Positions 36,865 to 45,450 of a stretch of 64,000 bases of DNA are shown in pieces. The stretch covers positions 186,001 through 250,000 of the forward strand of contig NZ_BJNO01000001.1 in assembly GCF_006539725.1 (NCBI RefSeq), written 5' to 3'. The stretch is from Klebsiella terrigena. GTDB taxonomy: Bacteria; Pseudomonadota; Gammaproteobacteria; Enterobacterales; Enterobacteriaceae. The position numbers and the translations under genes were made by a program. Within the stretch, counting starts at the first letter, position 1, and every line of letters begins with the position of its first letter. Below the pieces are notes generated by a model, which saw only the letters and a list, made by a program, of their open reading frames with translations, was not told the DNA's origin and made no database searches.

Positions 36865-36878
36865 ATGACGATCATCAT
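36865..36878. promoter_or_regulatory. TetR operator 2 (ATGACGATCATCAT)
   Basis: It is a second copy of the dyad, 54 bases from operator 1 and about 24 bases before the SDR start. A shared consensus ATGAYGAYCATCAT suggests the same protein binds both. Confidence 0.6.
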
Positions 36879-36901
36879 GTATAAATCCAGGAGAGTACAG
36901 A

Positions 36902-37690
36902 ATGAGCAGCAAATCAGCCGTACTGGTAACCGGCGCATCGACCGGGATTGGCGCAGTCTACGCCGAACGCTTTGCCCAACGCGGCCACGATCTGGTTCTC
37001 GTCGCGCGCAATACCGAACGCCTTACCGCGCTGGCCCAGCGTCTGCGCAACGAGACCGGGGTGCAGGTGGACATTTTAACCGCCGATCTGACGAACAGTG
37101 ACGACGTTGCCGCCGTCGAGCAGCGTCTGCGGGAAGATACGCGCATCGGCGTGCTGATCAACAATGCCGGCACCTCGATTCCCGGCGACTTCCTCAGCCA
37201 AAGCAGCGAGGAGATCGCCCGACTGATCGCCCTCAACGTGACGGCGGTGACCCGGCTGGCTCATGCTATCGCGCCCCGACTGGCGGCCGCGGGCGAAGGG
37301 GCGATTGTCAACATTGCCTCGGTTGTCGGACTGGCTCCGGAAATGGGCCTCACCGTATATGGCGCAACCAAAGCCTTTGTGCTGTTTCTCTCTCAGGGGC
37401 TCAACGTCGAGCTGGCCGCCAGGGGCGTCTACGTCCAGGCAGTGCTGCCGGCGGCGACCCGCACCGAGATTTGGCAGCATAGCGGCAAAGACGTGGATGC
37501 TATTCCCGGCGTGATGGAGGTCGATAAACTGGTGGATGCGGCGCTGGCGGGTTTCGATCGCCGTGAATTTGTCACCATTCCGCCGCTGCACGATGAAGCG
37601 CAGTGGAACGCCCTCAACGCCGCGCGCCTGACGATGCTGCCCGGCTTTGCGCAGTCGGAACCGGCGCCGCGCTACCTCTCCCGCGGCTAA
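36902..37690 (+). CDS. Short-chain dehydrogenase/reductase (SDR family)
   Basis: It is a 262-residue NAD(P)-dependent oxidoreductase. The Rossmann glycine motif TGASTGIG is at residues 10-17, the NNAG motif at about 82-85 and the catalytic Tyr-x-x-x-Lys in YGATKAFV (about 155-159), preceded by the catalytic Ser in NIASVVG. The presence of an Arg after the second strand suggests NADP preference. It is controlled, probably, by the divergent TetR gene through two operators. The substrate is unknown. The start ATG 36902 follows CAGGAGAGTACAG. Confidence 0.93.
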   Translation: MSSKSAVLVTGASTGIGAVYAERFAQRGHDLVLVARNTERLTALAQRLRNETGVQVDILTADLTNSDDVAAVEQRLREDTRIGVLINNAGTSIPGDFLSQSSEEIARLIALNVTAVTRLAHAIAPRLAAAGEGAIVNIASVVGLAPEMGLTVYGATKAFVLFLSQGLNVELAARGVYVQAVLPAATRTEIWQHSGKDVDAIPGVMEVDKLVDAALAGFDRREFVTIPPLHDEAQWNALNAARLTMLPGFAQSEPAPRYLSRG

Positions 37691-37773
37691 AACGCCGTTA
37701 CGGCCTTTTTCCTTCGCCTCTTGTCGCGACTTTTGTATCACCGTGTATCAGAGCCGTCCGGCGATACAGGGTG

Positions 37774-37792
37774 AGACAAAAGCGCCTTGTCT
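37774..37792. promoter_or_regulatory. AGACAA-N7-TTGTCT dyad
   Basis: It is a perfect 6-bp dyad with a 7-base spacer, 68 bases before the alpha/beta-hydrolase gene. It may bind the OmpR-type regulator encoded two genes on. Inferred from position only. Confidence 0.35.
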
Positions 37793-37859
37793 GACGTATA
37801 GAGCAGATACATCGCCGTGTTTTGCTGTGTACGTCATTCAACACACAAGAGGCATTCTG

Positions 37860-38852
37860 ATGAACATCACACCTTTCACCCGTCACTGTGCGGCGCTGGC
37901 GCTGGCCGCCTCAGCGCTGGTCTCCGCAAGCGTTTGTGCTGCAGAAGAGAGCGGCGGCTTTGACACCCTACGGCAAATCAACGCCGGCGATCTGAACATT
38001 GGCTATGTCGATATCGGGCCGCGCGATGGTCAGGCGGTTATCCTCCTGCACGGCTGGCCGTACGATATTCAAAGCTATGCCCGCGTCGCACCGGCGCTGG
38101 CGCAAAAAGGGTTTCGGGTGATTGTGCCGTATCTGCGCGGCTACGGCACCACGCGCTTTCGCTCGCCGGAGACGCCGCGTAACGGCCAGCCTTCCGCCAT
38201 GGCGGCCGACATCGTGCATCTGATGGACGCGTTAAAAATCAAACAGGCCGACCTCGCCGGGTTTGACTGGGGGGCGCGCACGGCGGATATCGTTGCCGCG
38301 CTGTGGCCGGAGCGGGTGAAGTCGCTGGTTTCGGTGAGCGGGTATCTGATTAGCAGCCAGCAGATTGGCGCAAAACCGCTGCCGCCGCAGGCGGAGCTGT
38401 CTTGGTGGTATCAGTTCTACTTCGCCACCGAGCGCGGCCAGCAGGGCTACAGCCAGAACACCCATGACTTCGCAAAGCTGATCTGGCGCCAGGCCTCTCC
38501 CGGCTGGAAGTTTAGCGACAGCGCGTTTGAGAAAAGCGCCCGGGCGCTGGATAACCCGGATCACGTTGCCGTGACTATCAGCAACTATCGCTGGCGGCTG
38601 GGTATCGACAAGGGCGAGCAGAAGTACGCCGCCTATGAGCAAAAGCTGGCGCAGCTGCCCGCCATCAGCGTTCCGACCATCACTATCGAAGGTGACAATA
38701 ACGGCGCGCCGCATCCGGCGGCGGCAAGCTACCGGGCAAAATTTAGCGGCAGGTATCAGCACCGCGATTTTACCGGCAATATCGGCCACAATCCGCCGCA
38801 GGAGGATCCGACTCATTTCGTGCAGGCGGTCATTGACGCCGATCGCCTGTAG
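37860..38852 (+). CDS. Exported alpha/beta hydrolase, epoxide-hydrolase/dehalogenase type
   Basis: It is 330 residues with a Sec signal peptide (about 1-28, ending VCAA). The alpha/beta-hydrolase fold has the oxyanion motif HGWP (64-67) and nucleophile Asp136 in AGFDWGAR. An Asp rather than Ser nucleophile points to epoxide hydrolase or haloalkane-dehalogenase chemistry. A catalytic His lies near the C-terminus (GNIGHNPPQEDP). The open frame runs further upstream; ATG 37860 with AGAGGCATTCTG is the start that gives the signal peptide. A two-component system follows. The substrate is unknown. Confidence 0.85.
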   Translation: MNITPFTRHCAALALAASALVSASVCAAEESGGFDTLRQINAGDLNIGYVDIGPRDGQAVILLHGWPYDIQSYARVAPALAQKGFRVIVPYLRGYGTTRFRSPETPRNGQPSAMAADIVHLMDALKIKQADLAGFDWGARTADIVAALWPERVKSLVSVSGYLISSQQIGAKPLPPQAELSWWYQFYFATERGQQGYSQNTHDFAKLIWRQASPGWKFSDSAFEKSARALDNPDHVAVTISNYRWRLGIDKGEQKYAAYEQKLAQLPAISVPTITIEGDNNGAPHPAAASYRAKFSGRYQHRDFTGNIGHNPPQEDPTHFVQAVIDADRL

Positions 38853-38936
38853 GCCGGGCGCCGGAAAGTGTGGTTTGCGCTTCCGGCGCCAGCGCATATT
38901 ATTTTTGAGTTGAATCCATTCTTAGCGGAGCCTGCA

Positions 38937-39674
38937 GTGGAACATATTGACCATATTTTGGTTGTCGATGACGATCGCGACATTCGCGAGCTGGTTACCA
39001 CCTATCTGAATAAATCGGGATATCGGGCGACCGGGGCGGCCAACGGCAAGGCGATGTGGGCGGTCCTGCAGGCCCAACATGTGGATCTGATCGTGCTGGA
39101 TATTATGCTGCCCGGCGACGACGGACTGGTTCTCTGCCGCCAGCTCCGCGGCGGGCGGCAGGATATTCCGGTGCTGATGCTGACCGCCCGCACCGACGAC
39201 AGCGACCGGATACTCGGCCTCGAGATGGGGGCTGACGACTATCTGGTGAAGCCTTTTGTCGCCCGCGAGCTGCTGGCGCGCATTAAGGCCATTTTACGCC
39301 GCACGCGGGCGCTGCCGCCTAATCTGCAAATTACCGAGGCCGGTCGGCTTATCGCTTTCGGCAGCTGGCTGCTGGACACCTCCGCGCGCCATCTGCTGGA
39401 CGACAGCGGTACCCTCGTTGCGCTGAGCGGTGCGGAATACCGCCTGCTGCGGGTGTTTCTCGACCATCCGCAGCGGGTGCTGAACCGTGACCAGCTGCTG
39501 AATCTGACCCAGGGCCGCGATGCGGAGCTGTTTGAGCGCTCCATCGACCTGCTGGTCAGCCGCCTGCGCCAGCGGCTGCGTGAAGACGCGCGCGAACCGG
39601 CCTATATCAAAACCGTGCGCAGCGAAGGCTACGTGCTCTCCGTGCCGGTCTCTATCCGCGAGGCGCGCGAGTGA
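38937..39674 (+). CDS. OmpR-family response regulator
   Basis: It is a 245-residue response regulator. The receiver domain (1-120) has the acidic pocket VVDDDR, phosphoacceptor Asp55 (LIVLDIMLPG), and Lys in DDYLVKPF. The winged-helix DNA-binding domain spans about 135-240 (ALSGAEYRLLRVFLDHP, RQRLREDAREPAYIKTVRSEGY). The chosen start is GTG 38937, seven bases after GGAG, giving MEHIDHILVVDDD. The open frame extends upstream, but without receiver-like sequence. It overlaps the kinase by GTGA. Confidence 0.93.
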   Translation: MEHIDHILVVDDDRDIRELVTTYLNKSGYRATGAANGKAMWAVLQAQHVDLIVLDIMLPGDDGLVLCRQLRGGRQDIPVLMLTARTDDSDRILGLEMGADDYLVKPFVARELLARIKAILRRTRALPPNLQITEAGRLIAFGSWLLDTSARHLLDDSGTLVALSGAEYRLLRVFLDHPQRVLNRDQLLNLTQGRDAELFERSIDLLVSRLRQRLREDAREPAYIKTVRSEGYVLSVPVSIREARE

Positions 39675-41032
39675 AGCTCTGGCCCGGCTCGCTGCAGTCC
39701 CGCCTGATGCTGATGATTTTCTTTGCCTTACTGCTGGCTAACGCGCTCACCTTTTCGCTGCTGTTCTATGAACGAATGAGCAGCGCCCGCAGCGTGATGC
39801 TGGGCAACTTGCAGTACGATGTCGCCACCAGCGTGGCGATTCTTGACCGACTTCCGGCCGCCGAGCGCCCGAAATGGCTGGCCCGGCTGGCGCGCGGCAA
39901 CTACCGCTACCGGCTGTCGGCAGGCGAAAGCGGGGCCTGGCCTACCAGCTGGCGCTCCCGCGACGCGGTGCGCTCGCTGCAGGAGACCCTGGGCGGCCGC
40001 TATCCGCTGAGCATCATCGCCGTACCCGGTCCGCGAGAGCATATTCAGGCCCACATCACTCTCCACGACGGCGCGCCGCTGAGCATCGACCTCTGGCCGC
40101 GCCTGCCGGTGATTGCCCGCTGGCTGCCGGCGGTGCTGCTTATCCAGTTTTTGCTGCTGCTGTTTTGCGCCTGGTACGCGGTACGCCAGGTGGTGCGCCC
40201 GATGACCCGCTTTACCCGCGCCATTGACGCCCTTGAGCCGACGGCAAACGTCCCCGGAACCCTGGAGGAGAAGGGGCCCGTGGAGGTGCAGCATGCCGCC
40301 CGCGCCTTTAACGCCATGCAGACGCGGATCCGCGATCATCTCGAGGAGCGGGCGCGGATCCTCGCGGCGATTTCGCACGACCTGCAAACGCCTATTACGC
40401 GGATGAAGCTGCGGGTTGAAATGGCGGATGTGCCGGAGCTGCGCGACAAGCTGCTGCAGGACCTTGATAACATGACCCGCCTGGTCAGGGAGGGGATCGC
40501 CTTTGCCCGCTCGGCTCAGCCGCTGGAGGAGAAGCGCCAGCGGCTGAGCCTGAATGCGTTCCTCGACAGCATTGCATGCGATTATGCCGACGTCGGCCGT
40601 CCGGTCACTTTTAAGCCCACCGCGGGCGCCGATACGCTGCTGATCCAGCCCCAGGCGCTGCGACGCATCATGACTAACCTTATCGATAACGGACTTAAGT
40701 TCGGCGATAGCGTAGAGATTACCCTTGAATTTCGGGAAAGCGGCGACGCTTGCATTCAGGTGCGGGACGACGGGCCCGGGATCCCGGAGGAGGCGCTGGA
40801 GGCGGTGCTGCAGCCGTTCTATCGCCTGGAGAACTCCCGCAACCGCGATAGCGGTGGAACCGGGTTAGGGCTGGCTATCGCCGCTCAGCTGGCGGCGCAG
40901 ATGCAGGGGAAGCTACTGTTACGCAACGGCGAGCGGGGCGGACTTACGGCTTCTCTTATTCTCGATGCCGGGGCTTTGTATGCTTCTGTATCTGACGCCG
41001 TCGCCGACAATCTGGCTGACAAAAACCCCTAG
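39671..41032 (+). CDS. Sensor histidine kinase (EnvZ-like)
   Basis: It is 453 residues, GTG start overlapping the response-regulator stop. Two membrane helices (about 12-34 and 152-173) bracket a periplasmic sensor of about 120 residues. A HAMP domain (about 175-230), the phosphoacceptor H-box ISHDLQTPITRMKL (His near 237) and an HATPase domain with N-box (NLIDNGLKFGD), G1 (DDGPGIP) and G2 (GGTGLGLAI) follow. It partners the preceding regulator. The signal is unknown; the neighbouring exported hydrolase and thiol transporter suggest an envelope redox or chemical stress. Confidence 0.93.
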   Translation: MKLWPGSLQSRLMLMIFFALLLANALTFSLLFYERMSSARSVMLGNLQYDVATSVAILDRLPAAERPKWLARLARGNYRYRLSAGESGAWPTSWRSRDAVRSLQETLGGRYPLSIIAVPGPREHIQAHITLHDGAPLSIDLWPRLPVIARWLPAVLLIQFLLLLFCAWYAVRQVVRPMTRFTRAIDALEPTANVPGTLEEKGPVEVQHAARAFNAMQTRIRDHLEERARILAAISHDLQTPITRMKLRVEMADVPELRDKLLQDLDNMTRLVREGIAFARSAQPLEEKRQRLSLNAFLDSIACDYADVGRPVTFKPTAGADTLLIQPQALRRIMTNLIDNGLKFGDSVEITLEFRESGDACIQVRDDGPGIPEEALEAVLQPFYRLENSRNRDSGGTGLGLAIAAQLAAQMQGKLLLRNGERGGLTASLILDAGALYASVSDAVADNLADKNP

Positions 41033-41117
41033 TTCCCGACACGTTGCCCATACATTCGCCTGTTGTAATGCGTTTGCTGCCGCCGTTGGCCGCTATCGCA
41101 CGACAAGGAGAATGATG

Positions 41118-42308
41118 ATGTCCGTCCTGATTGCTTTTTTTGCCGGCATGCTGACGCTGCTGAGCCCCTGTACCTTACCGGTTATCCCGCTGATTTTCGC
41201 AAACGTTCGCGGCAGGCCGGGCCATCTGGCGCTGATGCTTTGCGGGATGGTACTGATGTTTACCGGCGTGTCGCTGCTGGTCACGGTGGCGAATGAGCAG
41301 GTGGTAAGCCTGACCATCGCCGGGCGCTGGCTGGCGCTAGTGTTCCTCGCCGCGGTGGGCCTGAGCCTGCTGTCGACGCGCGTCGCGCAGCGCCTGACGT
41401 CGCCGCTGGTGGCGCTGGGGAACCGCCTCAACGGACACAGCTACCGCCTCAGAGAAGGCGCCGCGCCGCTGTTCGCCGGTCTCGCCATCGGCCTGCTGTG
41501 GGCGCCCTGCGCCGGGCCGGTACTCGGGGCGATCCTGAGCCTCGCCGTTCTGAGCGCCAGCCCGGCAACGACCGGCCTGCTGCTGGCCGCCTACGGCAGC
41601 GGCTGCGCACTGATGCTGGCGCTGCTGTGGCTGTTTGGCTCACGCCTGGCTACCCGCCTGCGCAGCGGGCTGGCCTTAACCCAGCGCCTGCGCCAGCTTG
41701 CCGGTGCCAGCATTCTGGCCTCGGTGGCGCTGATCGCCAGCGGCGCGGATAGCTATCTGCAGGGCGCCAGCAGCCTGACCAATCGCCTTGAACAGCGGCT
41801 GAGCGCCGCGCTGCCGCAGCCGCCGCAAAAAACCGTTCTGCGGCCGATCGTCGCCGCGCAGCCAACCAGCGCAATGCCCTCCCTGGCCGGGGGAACGGCG
41901 TGGATTAACTCCCGGCCGCTGAACGGGGAAGCGCTGAAGGGGAAGGTGGTACTCATCGATTTCTGGACCCGGGATTGCATTAACTGCCAGCATACCCTGC
42001 CGTACGTGCGCGACTGGGCGAATAAGTATCGCGGGCAGGGGCTGGTGACGATCGGCGTGCATACCCCGGAGTATCCGTGGGAGCGCTCGCTCCCGGCGCT
42101 GCGGGAGGCGGTGGCGAAATGGCGGCTGCCGTATCCGGTGGTGGCGGATAATACCTACGCCATCTGGAACGCTTTCGGCAACCGCTACTGGCCCGCACAC
42201 TACATCTTTGATACCCGCGGCCAGCTGCGCTATACCGCTTTTGGCGAAGGGGACTACGCCCGCCAGGAGCAGGTTATCCAGCAGCTATTGCGCGAGGTGA
42301 GAACCTGA
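41118..42308 (+). CDS. DipZ-like CcdA/thioredoxin fusion protein
   Basis: It is 396 residues with an N-terminal CcdA/DsbD-type membrane domain of about six helices. Its Cys pair lies in LLSPCTLPVIP and LLWAPCAGPVLG (the positions that pass electrons across the membrane). A C-terminal periplasmic thioredoxin-like domain (about 270-396) has CINC in DCINCQHTLPYV. The arrangement is as in DipZ of actinobacteria. Three in-frame ATGs occur at 41112, 41115 and 41118; the AAGGAG at 41105-41110 favours 41118. It follows the kinase gene closely and may be in its operon. The substrate redox partner is unknown. Confidence 0.85.
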   Translation: MSVLIAFFAGMLTLLSPCTLPVIPLIFANVRGRPGHLALMLCGMVLMFTGVSLLVTVANEQVVSLTIAGRWLALVFLAAVGLSLLSTRVAQRLTSPLVALGNRLNGHSYRLREGAAPLFAGLAIGLLWAPCAGPVLGAILSLAVLSASPATTGLLLAAYGSGCALMLALLWLFGSRLATRLRSGLALTQRLRQLAGASILASVALIASGADSYLQGASSLTNRLEQRLSAALPQPPQKTVLRPIVAAQPTSAMPSLAGGTAWINSRPLNGEALKGKVVLIDFWTRDCINCQHTLPYVRDWANKYRGQGLVTIGVHTPEYPWERSLPALREAVAKWRLPYPVVADNTYAIWNAFGNRYWPAHYIFDTRGQLRYTAFGEGDYARQEQVIQQLLREVRT

Positions 42309-42338
42309 ATTAAACCGTAAACGGCACGTCAGTGGCTA

Positions 42339-42365
42339 CGAACAGGTGACGTTGTCACCTGTTCG
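42339..42365. terminator. Perfect 12-bp hairpin between convergent genes
   Basis: CGAACAGGTGAC-GTT-GTCACCTGTTCG forms a perfect stem overlapping the last codons of the convergent LysR gene. It includes the GTGACGTTGTCAC palindrome at 42346-42358. It has no T-run but is a plausible bidirectional stop. Confidence 0.6.
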
Positions 42366-43242
42366 TCAACCCGCTCAGCGCCTCCGCCATCAGCTGTCCG
42401 AGCATCGTGCAGGCGGGGGCGTTGCGCGCCTGCAGCGGGTTCTCTTCGAGGCCGATGGCGAGGCTGCCGGGCGATGGCAGCAGCCCGCCGGCGGAACGCA
42501 GGTTCTGCGGCATGCCGATTTTGGTTCTCACCGTCAGCCCTAATCCGGCCTGCACCGCCGCCCAGACCCCGCTGAGGCTATGGCTTACAAACATCACCTG
42601 CCACGCAATGGCCGCCGCATCGAGCGCAGCGATGGCCCTGGAGCGCATCAGGCACGGGCTTTCAAACATCACCAGCGGAAGCGGTTCGCCCGCGGCCAGC
42701 AGGGCGGCGACGTCGAGGTCCGGATGATAAATCCACTCCAGCGGGCACTGGCCTAAGGTGTGCCCGGCGTTGTCGGTTTGCCATAGCAGCGCCATATCCA
42801 GCGCGCGCTCCGCCAGCGCCTGACGCAGGGGAAGGTTGCGGTCCACCCTGGCGACGATCCGCAGCTGCGGGTGGTGGCGCTTAAACTGGCCGAGGATCCC
42901 CGGCATCAGGGATTCGCCAAAATCCTCCTGCATCCCGATGCGGATTTCGCCGCTCAGCCGTTCGCCTTTGAGGGCGCGCAGGGCCTCATCGTTGAGCTCC
43001 AGCATGCGCCGGGCATAGCCCATTAGCTTTTCGCCCTCGGCGGTGAGCGCCAGGTGGCGGCCCTGTTTCACCACCAGCCCGGCGTCGCACTGCATCTCCA
43101 GCTTCTTAAGCTGAGCGCTGACCGCCGAGGTGGAGCGCGACAGGCGCAGCGCCGCCTGGGCAAAGCTGCCGCATTCGATCCCGGTCACAAAGGTGCGTAG
43201 CGCATCGAGATCCAGCGCCGGCGTGAGCTTTTCCATAATCAT
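42355..43242 (-). CDS. LysR-family transcriptional regulator
   Basis: It is a 295-residue LysR protein with an N-terminal helix-turn-helix (about 18-45, GSFAQAALRLSRSTSAVSAQ) and a substrate-binding domain from about 95 to 290. It is divergent from a DUF4865 gene 98 bases away and is probably its regulator. Its stop codon is part of a perfect hairpin shared with the convergent DipZ-like gene. The ATG 43242 has GAGGAT upstream. The ligand is unknown. Confidence 0.9.
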   Translation of the reverse strand: MIMEKLTPALDLDALRTFVTGIECGSFAQAALRLSRSTSAVSAQLKKLEMQCDAGLVVKQGRHLALTAEGEKLMGYARRMLELNDEALRALKGERLSGEIRIGMQEDFGESLMPGILGQFKRHHPQLRIVARVDRNLPLRQALAERALDMALLWQTDNAGHTLGQCPLEWIYHPDLDVAALLAAGEPLPLVMFESPCLMRSRAIAALDAAAIAWQVMFVSHSLSGVWAAVQAGLGLTVRTKIGMPQNLRSAGGLLPSPGSLAIGLEENPLQARNAPACTMLGQLMAEALSGLTNR

Positions 43243-43340
43243 CCTCTTATTCAGGACGATAACTCCTGAATTATTCGATTTTCAGGAGAGTACTGTGGCA
43301 CCACACTGGCCCCAACGTCAACATTCCCCTCGGAGCGACC

Positions 43341-43850
43341 ATGATCGTTATGCAATACCGTTTTACGCTGCCCGCCGACTACGACATGTCGATTATTGCG
43401 CGCCGCATTAGCGACGGCGGCCCAAAGCTGGACGGTTTTCCCGGCCTGGTATTTAAAATCTATCTCTACTCCCGCCGCGATGACCGCGCGATGCCCGCGG
43501 CGGAGAACCGCTACGCGCCGCTGTACGTCTGGCAAAACGCCGGGGCGATGGCGCGCTTTCTGCAGAGTCCCGGTTTTGCCCGCCTGTGCGAGGACTTTGG
43601 CTGGCCGCACATCGAAAGCTGGCTGGCGCTGCGGGTCCCGGAGGTTGCGGATGTGATGGATAAGACGTGGCTGAGCGTTGAAAAACGCGCCATTGCGCCG
43701 TTCAGCGATCTGGCAAACCTCGACCTGCAGGGGCCGCTCTGCGCGTGGGACGTGAGCCGCTGGCGGCTGATGGAGGTGAGCGTTGGCGATACGCCGTCGG
43801 CGGCAGGAGAGCGTTATCGCATCGGTTACGTGGCGCGAGGAGAGGCGTAA
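43341..43850 (+). CDS. DUF4865 family protein
   Basis: It is a 169-residue protein that matches the DUF4865 pattern: YRFTLPADYDMSIIARRI, then FPGLVFKIYLYSRR and YAPLYVWQNAGAMARFL, followed by a less conserved C-terminal third. It is likely a dimeric ferredoxin-like barrel related to monooxygenase-like domains. There is no signal peptide. The ATG 43341 has GGAG seven bases upstream. It is divergent from the LysR gene. The function is unknown. Confidence 0.8.
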   Translation: MIVMQYRFTLPADYDMSIIARRISDGGPKLDGFPGLVFKIYLYSRRDDRAMPAAENRYAPLYVWQNAGAMARFLQSPGFARLCEDFGWPHIESWLALRVPEVADVMDKTWLSVEKRAIAPFSDLANLDLQGPLCAWDVSRWRLMEVSVGDTPSAAGERYRIGYVARGEA

Positions 43851-43851
43851 A

Positions 43852-43880
43852 AAAAGCCGATAAGGTGAGTTATCGGCTTT
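43852..43880 (-). terminator. Intrinsic terminator of the dat-ddc operon
   Basis: AAAGCCGATAA-ctcacc-TTATCGGCTTT on the reverse strand is a perfect 11-bp stem followed by a T-run, so it terminates the ddc message. It also lies just past the DUF4865 stop and could serve it in the forward direction, with a weaker tail. Confidence 0.85.
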
Positions 43881-43959
43881 CGGGAGGCTAACGTCCCGGG
43901 CGGGGCGGCAAGGGCGGAACTCCGGATCGGGCGCAGGCGCCGTAATCCGGGCGTTCAGC

Positions 43960-45441
43960 TTACTTTGCCAGCACTTCCTGGGCGGTGCGTTCAACCAGGT
44001 TCAGCAGCACCTTCACGTCATCAAGGGTGACGATTGGGTTCAGCAGCGTCAGCTTCAGGCAGGTGACGCCGTTGTGCTCGGTGACGCCGACGTTGGCGCG
44101 ACCGGAGTCGAGCAGCGCGTCGCCGATGCGCTGGTTGAGTAGGGCGATGGCGGCATCGTCGCTGCCCGCGGTCTGCTGCGGGCGAGAACGGAACAGCACG
44201 CTTGCCAGCTGCGGTTCCATAACCAGCTCCAGCGTCGGCTGGCTGGCAACGTATTCAGCGACATTTTTCGCCATCGTCACGCCGTGATCGATAATTACCG
44301 CGTACTGCTTCTGCCCCAGCGCTTCCAGCGCCATCCACAGCTTCAACGCGTCGAAGCGGCGGGTGGTCTGCAGCGATTTGGACACCAGGTTCGGTACGCC
44401 GTTTTCTTCATCGAACTCGGAGTTCAGGTAGGCCGCCTGATAGCGCATCAGCTCGTAGTGGCGCGCGTCTTTTAACAGGAACGCGCCGCAGCTGATGGTC
44501 TGGAAGAACTGCTTGTGGAAGTCCAGGGTGATGGAGTCCACGCACTCAATGCCGTCCAGATAATCGCGGTAGTGCTCGGAAAGCAGCAGCGCGCCGCCCC
44601 AGGCCGCATCCACGTGCAGCCAGATCTGATGCTCCGCCGCAATGCCGGCAATCACGCGCAGCGGGTCGATAGCCCCGGCGTCGGTGGTGCCCGCAGTTGC
44701 CACGATCGCCATGATCTGCTCGCCGTTGGCCTGCGCTTCGGCAATTTTCGCCTTGAGGTCTTCGACGTCCATGCGGGCAAAGCGGTCGGTTTTGACCAGC
44801 GTGACCGAACGGTAGCCGAGGCCCATCAGCGCCATGTTCTTCTGCACCGAGAAGTGGGCGTTTTCAGAACAGAACACTTTGTACTGGCGAATATCGCCCG
44901 GCAGACCGTCCTGCTGAATCGAGTGACCCTGGCGGGCGAAGAATGCATCGCGCGCCAGCATCAGGCCCATCAGGTTGCTCTGGGTGCCGCCGCTGGTAAA
45001 TACGCCAGCGTCGCCTGCCCGGTAGCCCACCCGGGCGCGCAGCCACTCGATCAGCTTCATCTCAATGATGGTGGCCGACGGGCTTTGATCCCAGGAGTCC
45101 ATGCTCTGGTTGGTGGCGTTAATCAGCACTTCCGCCGCCTGGCTTACCACCAGGCTTGGGCAGTGCAGATGCGCCACGCACTGCGGGTGATGCACCGACA
45201 GGCTGTCTTTCAGGAAGTACTCGATCGCACGTTCAATCGCCGCCTGGTTGCCCAGACCCTGTTCGGTGAACTCAAGGGTAATGCGCTCGCGCAGCTCGGC
45301 GACGCTTTTGCCTTGATACATCTCAGGCTGCTTGAGCCATTGCGCGACGGCCTGGCTGGTCTGAGCGATAACCTGCTGATACGCCTCAATACTCTGCGGC
45401 GAACCGGCAAGGATCGGATTCAATTGGGACATGGCGGTCAC
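43960..45441 (-). CDS. ddc: L-2,4-diaminobutyrate decarboxylase
   Basis: This PLP enzyme decarboxylates L-2,4-diaminobutyrate to 1,3-diaminopropane. The 493-residue group II decarboxylase has the PLP-lysine in SITLDFHKQFFQ (about residue 305), with HVDAAWGG as the Asp/His cofactor contact. The start region (MTAMSQLNPILAG) and length match the Acinetobacter/Klebsiella-type Ddc. The gene follows dat by 9 bases and forms a two-gene operon with a terminator at the end. Confidence 0.93.
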   Translation of the reverse strand: MTAMSQLNPILAGSPQSIEAYQQVIAQTSQAVAQWLKQPEMYQGKSVAELRERITLEFTEQGLGNQAAIERAIEYFLKDSLSVHHPQCVAHLHCPSLVVSQAAEVLINATNQSMDSWDQSPSATIIEMKLIEWLRARVGYRAGDAGVFTSGGTQSNLMGLMLARDAFFARQGHSIQQDGLPGDIRQYKVFCSENAHFSVQKNMALMGLGYRSVTLVKTDRFARMDVEDLKAKIAEAQANGEQIMAIVATAGTTDAGAIDPLRVIAGIAAEHQIWLHVDAAWGGALLLSEHYRDYLDGIECVDSITLDFHKQFFQTISCGAFLLKDARHYELMRYQAAYLNSEFDEENGVPNLVSKSLQTTRRFDALKLWMALEALGQKQYAVIIDHGVTMAKNVAEYVASQPTLELVMEPQLASVLFRSRPQQTAGSDDAAIALLNQRIGDALLDSGRANVGVTEHNGVTCLKLTLLNPIVTLDDVKVLLNLVERTAQEVLAK

Positions 45442-45450
45442 TTACTCCAC

